Shown here: positions 7,497-10,307 of the stretch, piece after piece
Layout: each line of letters starts with the position of its first letter
How positions within the stretch are numbered: the first letter of the stretch is position 1
Assembly: GCA_016222925.1 (NCBI GenBank)
Contig: JACRQB010000251.1
Location: 1-10,307 of the forward strand
Source: Nitrospirota bacterium
GTDB taxonomy: Bacteria; Nitrospirota; Nitrospiria; Nitrospirales; Nitrospiraceae
Direction of reading: 5' to 3'
Length of the DNA stretch: 10,307 bases
Made by a program: the position numbers and the translations under genes
Notes under the pieces: generated by a model
What the model was told of the DNA's origin: nothing
The model's input: the letters and a program-made list of their open reading frames with translations, nothing else
The model's database searches: none

Positions 7497-7924
7497 TTAT
7501 GCTTTCCGCCGAGAGCCAATCAAAATATCATTGCCGTCCACCCGGACTTCGTAGCTCCCTACGCAATACCCGCCACCGTCGGTGCCTTGCCCATTTCTGA
7601 TGTCGAACGCCAGATCATGCCAAGGGCAGGCAATGACATACCCCTTGAGTCTCCCCTCAATAAGCGGACCCCCTTCATGGGGACAGCTATTATGGATGGC
7701 GTACAACTTCCCCTCGACGTTGAACAACGCGATCGGACGGTCATTGACCGTGACAATCCTTGACTTTCCCGGAGGTACCTCATCTTGACGACGATGATGT
7801 CCGATTCCTTGCGCTCAATGAGGAACACCGACACACTCATCAGGAGAAGGGCGAGCAGAATCATCATGATGATCCGCTTCTTCTGCTGCTCTCGATTGCT
7901 CGCCTGGGCTTGATCAGCTGCCAT
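7497..7924 (-). pseudogene. Membrane-anchored Rieske [2Fe-2S] protein, frameshifted
   Basis: Two reading frames together make one gene. The first (7781-7924, 48 codons) encodes a short polar N-terminus and one membrane helix (about residues 18-36, IIMMILLALLLMSVSVFLI), then SDIIVVKM. The second, ending at 7497, reads EVPPGKSRIVTVNDRPIALFNVEGKLYAI and then the Rieske cluster ligands CPH and CPWH, 16 residues apart. Family members begin this domain with a strand like IIVVKM followed by xEVPPGKS, so the two parts belong together, with a small deletion near 7780-7786. The second frame has no ATG or GTG between its upstream stop and the domain, only a TTG at 7727 that would cut off the first strands. 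The intact product would be about 142 residues, an anchored electron carrier. No clear ribosome binding site precedes the ATG at 7924. Confidence 0.82.
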
Positions 7925-8158
7925 TGATGGTATTCGACGGTCTCTTTCTCTGCTGGGCCCAATGCCCCATGCAGGAGCGTACGCTAGGTCTTCTGACCGG
8001 ATTCCGTTCGATTGACTTGGAAAAGAATCACGGAATAAAATATCACTTCGCGTACCTGCTCACCACGCGTCGATGGAAGCACTATGGTGTGAGCTGCGTG
8101 AACTTGTCAACGTGCTCATAGTTAGTCGGTCTTTTGGAGTGAGAAGGAGGCTTGGGTC
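7925..8158. other. Divergent intergenic region between Rieske and ferredoxin genes
   Basis: No gene is supported here; the open frame on the plus strand has no family-like sequence. It holds the ferredoxin promoter (8012-8041) and leader. Within the leader, GCTCAC (8058-8063) and GTGAGC (8089-8094) could pair as a weak 6-bp stem around a 25-base loop. I see no strong promoter for the minus-strand Rieske gene. Confidence 0.5.
8012..8041 (+). promoter_or_regulatory. Sigma70-type promoter of the ferredoxin gene
   Basis: TTGACT (8012-8017) and TAAAAT (8036-8041) each match the consensus at five of six positions, with an 18-base spacer. Transcription would begin near 8048, leaving a leader of about 110 bases before the ferredoxin ATG, long for a single small gene. 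Confidence 0.6.
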
Positions 8159-8506
8159 ATGGCATTATTGATTACCGATGAATGCATCTCTTGTGGAGCA
8201 TGTATCCCGGAATGTCCCAATGAAGCGATCTTTGAAACCAGGAGTGACGCTGAGACCAAAGGTAATCATGTTGGCGATGGGCAGGGAGTCGGCGACAGTA
8301 TTTATGTCATCGTACATGACCGTTGCACTGAGTGTGTTGGTCACTTTGACGAACCCCAATGCGCGGCGGTCTGCCCTGTTGATAATTGTTGCATTTCGGA
8401 TCCTCTCTATCCTGAAACAACGGATGTGCTTCTGGAGAGGGCGAAGACGTTGAATCCAGATAAAGTAATTGATCCTGCCAAAATATGGAGCGGGGTTAGA
8501 AACTAA
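8159..8506 (+). CDS. 2[4Fe-4S] ferredoxin (YfhL/Allochromatium-like)
   Basis: This is a 115-residue low-potential electron carrier with two [4Fe-4S] clusters. The first motif is C9, C12, C15, C19 (CISCGACIPECP). The second is C56, C59, C68, C72 (CTEC, eight residues, CAAVCP), the spacing of the Allochromatium/YfhL type. Between the motifs there is a ~20-residue Gly-rich insertion (about 26-48) compared with the Allochromatium protein, and NCC at 76-78 adds two cysteines near the second motif. The C-terminal helix after DPLYPETTDV is typical. The start is fixed by AAGGAGG at 8144-8150, eight bases upstream. It is monocistronic, ending in a strong terminator. Possible partners are 2-oxoacid oxidoreductases of a reductive carbon cycle; that is inference. 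Confidence 0.94.
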   Translation: MALLITDECISCGACIPECPNEAIFETRSDAETKGNHVGDGQGVGDSIYVIVHDRCTECVGHFDEPQCAAVCPVDNCCISDPLYPETTDVLLERAKTLNPDKVIDPAKIWSGVRN

Positions 8507-8528
8507 CTATCTTTGAGTGACGTATTGT

Positions 8529-8570
8529 AAGGGCCCTGGTTCCATCCAGAACCAGGGCCCTTTGTTTTGG
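8529..8570 (+). terminator. Intrinsic terminator of the ferredoxin gene
   Basis: A perfect 13-bp GC-rich stem (AAGGGCCCTGGTT at 8529-8541 and its complement at 8550-8562) with an 8-base loop is followed by TTGTTTT on the plus strand. It begins 22 bases after the ferredoxin stop. Confidence 0.9.
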
Positions 8571-8589
8571 GCTGTTGTGACCGAACAAT

Positions 8590-8626
8590 GAGAAAGGCCC
8601 CAGTGGGATTCACCGGGGCCTTTCTC
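8590..8626 (-). terminator. Terminator hairpin of the cupredoxin gene
   Basis: A perfect 12-bp stem (GAGAAAGGCCCC at 8590-8601 and its complement at 8615-8626) lies 21 bases after the minus-strand cupredoxin stop. Its 13-base loop can pair further (GTG with CAC). Read on the minus strand, the stem itself ends in TTTCTC, a modest U-tract. It may work in both directions as a barrier between the convergent genes. Confidence 0.75.
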
Positions 8627-8647
8627 GCCGACTGAAATCCAGACAAC

Positions 8648-9124
8648 CTACTTCAGCATAAGCAACTTGCCGCCGACATGGCCCGGATGCAAGTGGCATC
8701 GATATTCAAGAACATTTCCCCCGGAATAAAACAGATCGCTGGTCGGAACACCGATATACTGCGTTTCCCCAGGCTTGAGCACGATCTTGGTATGCAAGAC
8801 GGTCGGTGCAGATTGATTCACAGCAGCGCTGAGCTGGAACCCGTGCTCAGCCGTTGCATTATTCGTCACTTTTAACAACACTGGAGCACCGGGACGCGAT
8901 TTAAAATCGATGACGGTCATCGGAGGATACCAGATCTTCATGTTTCCAATTTCAACAGCAAAGAAAGAGGCATCTACGCTCAGCTCCTTAAAGGGCTGGC
9001 CGACGACAGAACCCGTTTCCAGATCGCCCGTCTCTACACCTCCCGCTTGAAGCGCATACAAACTCGAAGCCCCGGCCAACACCATTCCAAGGCCAACGAA
9101 GACCGCCAACATCGTCTTGCCCAT
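8648..9124 (-). CDS. Exported cupredoxin-domain copper protein
   Basis: This is a periplasmic single-domain copper protein, 158 residues from the ATG at 9122-9124. That start has a good ribosome binding site (AAGGGGGT) and begins a clear signal peptide (MGKTMLAVFVGLGMVLAGAS, likely cleaved after SLYA at 24); the frame upstream of it is not supported. The domain runs from about 45 to 158. Likely copper ligands are H94 (AEHGF), C143 and H146 in YRCHLHPGH. Typical blue copper proteins have Met as the axial ligand (as in CxxHPxM); here the position holds H149, so the site may be unusual. The partner is unknown; an electron-transfer role is inference. It is transcribed alone, convergent with the ferredoxin gene. 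Confidence 0.85.
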   Translation of the reverse strand: MGKTMLAVFVGLGMVLAGASSLYALQAGGVETGDLETGSVVGQPFKELSVDASFFAVEIGNMKIWYPPMTVIDFKSRPGAPVLLKVTNNATAEHGFQLSAAVNQSAPTVLHTKIVLKPGETQYIGVPTSDLFYSGGNVLEYRCHLHPGHVGGKLLMLK

Positions 9125-9271
9125 GACTACCCCCTTGCGAATATTAAGAAGAAACAAATAGAGGCTTGTAAACATGTAGCCGCCAAACTTACAGAGGACA
9201 CCACTGCTTCCACTAGTGTGCACGCGTTGTCTACGACTGTGTCCCAGCATTCACTACACTACAATCTTGTT

Positions 9272-9301
9272 TGTATAACATATAGGTCAAAACGGAAGCA
9301 A
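9272..9301 (-). promoter_or_regulatory. Candidate cupredoxin promoter
   Basis: On the minus strand, TTGCTT (9296-9301) is followed after 18 bases by TATACA (9272-9277), in an AT-rich stretch about 150 bases before the cupredoxin ATG. The match is only fair, and a TTGACC at 9285-9290 has no good -10 partner, so this is tentative. Confidence 0.3.
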
Positions 9302-9326
9302 TTGATTTGGCACTGCTGAGGTTGCT

Positions 9327-9340
9327 TGAGCCGTGGCTCA
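9327..9340. repeat. Short inverted repeat TGAGCC-GT-GGCTCA
   Basis: Perfect 6-bp arms separated by two bases, close to the candidate cupredoxin promoter. It could be an operator half-site pair, but arms this short also occur by chance. Confidence 0.3.
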
Positions 9341-9404
9341 CTCGATGGAATCCAGCTCCACAGGTGATGGCCCTGGAATCGTGTGTCAGCCCTCTCGGTG
9401 CCGG

Positions 9405-9422
9405 ACAATTGATGCCAATTGT
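9405..9422. repeat. Inverted repeat ACAATTG-ATGC-CAATTGT, possible operator
   Basis: Perfect 7-bp arms with a 4-base spacer, about 100 bases upstream of the CBS gene start. Outer GCC/GGC pairing with a two-base bulge extends the symmetry. There is no U-tract, so an operator is likelier than a terminator. Confidence 0.4.
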
Positions 9423-9520
9423 GGCAGAGCACCCCGTACTCTCCGCTAAATATTCGCTTGGTCACGGCCTCGCTTAAGTATTTCCCGAAAACTCCGATAG
9501 GGCAGTTGAGGAGCTGCAAT

Positions 9521-10135
9521 ATGCCCATCATTCTGGCGGTCAACGGAATCGTGGAAACGTATCCGGTCAAACCGGCTGGTCCACGGAATGCCCGGCCTGA
9601 ATACGCGAGGGAGCGGGAGCATCATGGCCAACACGCTTCCTCTCTGGATCACTCAGCCTTGGCAGCACAAACAGCCTATCAACAGCAGAGCAGCGAACCA
9701 TCACACCCGAAACCGGCGATCCTCGCGCGTGACCTGATGAGTGCTCCGGTTATCTCTCTTCCATCCGACAGCACCTGGCTTGACGCCTGGACGAGCATGT
9801 CAGACAAGGGATTCCATCATATCCCCGTCACCTCGATGCACGACACCCTCGTCGGGATGGTGTCGTATCGCGACTTACTCCGCCATGCTCCTGAACTGAT
9901 CACAGCGGCCGATACGCGGCAGGCCTCCAGACGGCGATTGGCTGACATCATGACGTCCCGAGTTATTTCGGCAACTCCCGTAACAGAGGTCCGTGAAATT
10001 GCCCGCGTCATGTTGGATGAACAAATTCATGCGGTTCCGATTTTGGATCACCATCGCCGTCTGGTCGGCATTCTCGCTACCCGAGATCTACTCCAGGGTA
10101 TCGCGAACCACGGCCCTCTCGAACTCTGGACCTGA
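9521..10135 (+). CDS. CBS-domain pair protein
   Basis: This is a 204-residue soluble protein with a tandem CBS pair, which usually binds adenine nucleotides and acts as a sensor or regulator. CBS1 covers about 72-122 (LMSAPVISL through HIPV and LVGMVSYRDLL). CBS2 covers about 142-195 (IMTSRVISATPV through HAVPILD and LVGILATRDLL). The first ~70 residues are polar, rich in His, Gln and Pro, with no recognised domain. No enzymatic or transport domain is attached, so it is a stand-alone CBS protein with unknown partner. The ATG at 9521 is preferred over a TTG at 9419 because GAGGAG at 9508-9513 lies seven bases upstream and the extension has no family-like sequence. No terminator is seen after the stop. 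Confidence 0.88.
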   Translation: MPIILAVNGIVETYPVKPAGPRNARPEYAREREHHGQHASSLDHSALAAQTAYQQQSSEPSHPKPAILARDLMSAPVISLPSDSTWLDAWTSMSDKGFHHIPVTSMHDTLVGMVSYRDLLRHAPELITAADTRQASRRRLADIMTSRVISATPVTEVREIARVMLDEQIHAVPILDHHRRLVGILATRDLLQGIANHGPLELWT

Positions 10136-10307
10136 CTTCTCCGTTGATGACTTCATAGACAGACTCTCGTCGATCGTGTTCCTCCGACCGGTCTCGGCTC
10201 GACTCGATGCAGTGATCGTCGTCGTGACCAATCCGGAAGGTTTCCGAGCTACTCCCTCGCCTCGATCATCACAAGTATGACCATTGAGAGAACGTCGCCG
10301 CTTGACC
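10136..10307. other. Window end downstream of CBS gene, no gene recognised
   Basis: No supported gene. A plus-strand ATG at 10277 stays open to the window end for only about ten codons and has no ribosome binding site, so a gene start there cannot be judged. No clear hairpin or U-tract was seen. Confidence 0.35.

Larger units (their letters stand above)
9125..9520. other. Divergent intergenic region between cupredoxin and CBS genes
   Basis: About 396 bases without a supported gene; open frames here on both strands lack family-like sequence. It contains the two inverted repeats listed separately, the candidate cupredoxin promoter and the CBS gene ribosome binding site. Confidence 0.55.

Noticed and set aside
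7924..8121. Plus-strand open frame upstream of the ferredoxin
   Set aside because: It covers the ferredoxin promoter and leader, has no ribosome binding site and no recognisable sequence.
9259..9570. Minus-strand open frame in the cupredoxin-CBS intergenic region
   Set aside because: Composition looks non-coding, no domain recognised, and it overlaps the CBS gene start and its ribosome binding site.
9993..10280. Plus-strand open frame overlapping the end of the CBS gene
   Set aside because: Most of it is an out-of-frame shadow of CBS domain 2; the last part shows nothing recognisable.

Overview
The window carries a bacterial translation/transcription housekeeping operon on the minus strand, followed (towards higher coordinates) by a mixed set of redox and accessory genes. 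The protein sequences, the ferredoxin and cupredoxin types and the gene order resemble Nitrospirota (Nitrospira-like, chemolithoautotrophic) bacteria. That assignment is from memory of the families, not from a search, so treat it as moderate confidence.

Region 1 (about 1-6343, all minus strand, transcribed from high to low coordinates): rimP, nusA, infB, ylxP (DUF503), rbfA, truB, rpsO. This is the classical rimP-nusA-infB-rbfA-truB-rpsO cluster. It makes a 30S maturation factor, an elongation/antitermination factor, initiation factor IF2, a small DUF503 protein, a cold-shock-type 30S maturation factor, the tRNA U55 pseudouridine synthase and ribosomal protein S15. An intrinsic terminator hairpin lies directly in front of rimP. 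It ends the upstream aminotransferase transcript and/or attenuates the operon.

Region 2 (6354-7924, minus strand): a D-amino-acid/branched-chain type class IV aminotransferase, a chagasin-like (I42) protease-inhibitor-fold protein, and a membrane-anchored Rieske [2Fe-2S] protein. Region 3 (7925-8630): a good sigma70-type promoter and a long leader in front of a 2[4Fe-4S] ferredoxin on the plus strand, then two strong hairpins that separate it from the convergent cupredoxin gene. Region 4 (8648-10307): an exported cupredoxin on the minus strand and a CBS-pair protein on the plus strand, with a 396-base divergent intergenic region between them.

The most striking observation is that three minus-strand genes look damaged. 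infB loses its last ~40 codons exactly where ylxP begins and runs out of frame into ylxP. The class IV aminotransferase lacks a ~30-residue block that should carry the PLP-binding lysine. The Rieske gene needs a frameshift to join its membrane anchor to its iron-sulfur domain. IF2 is essential and normally single copy, so assembly or consensus deletion is the leading explanation, but each should be checked on reads. No CRISPR array, insertion sequence, tRNA or rRNA gene was seen.
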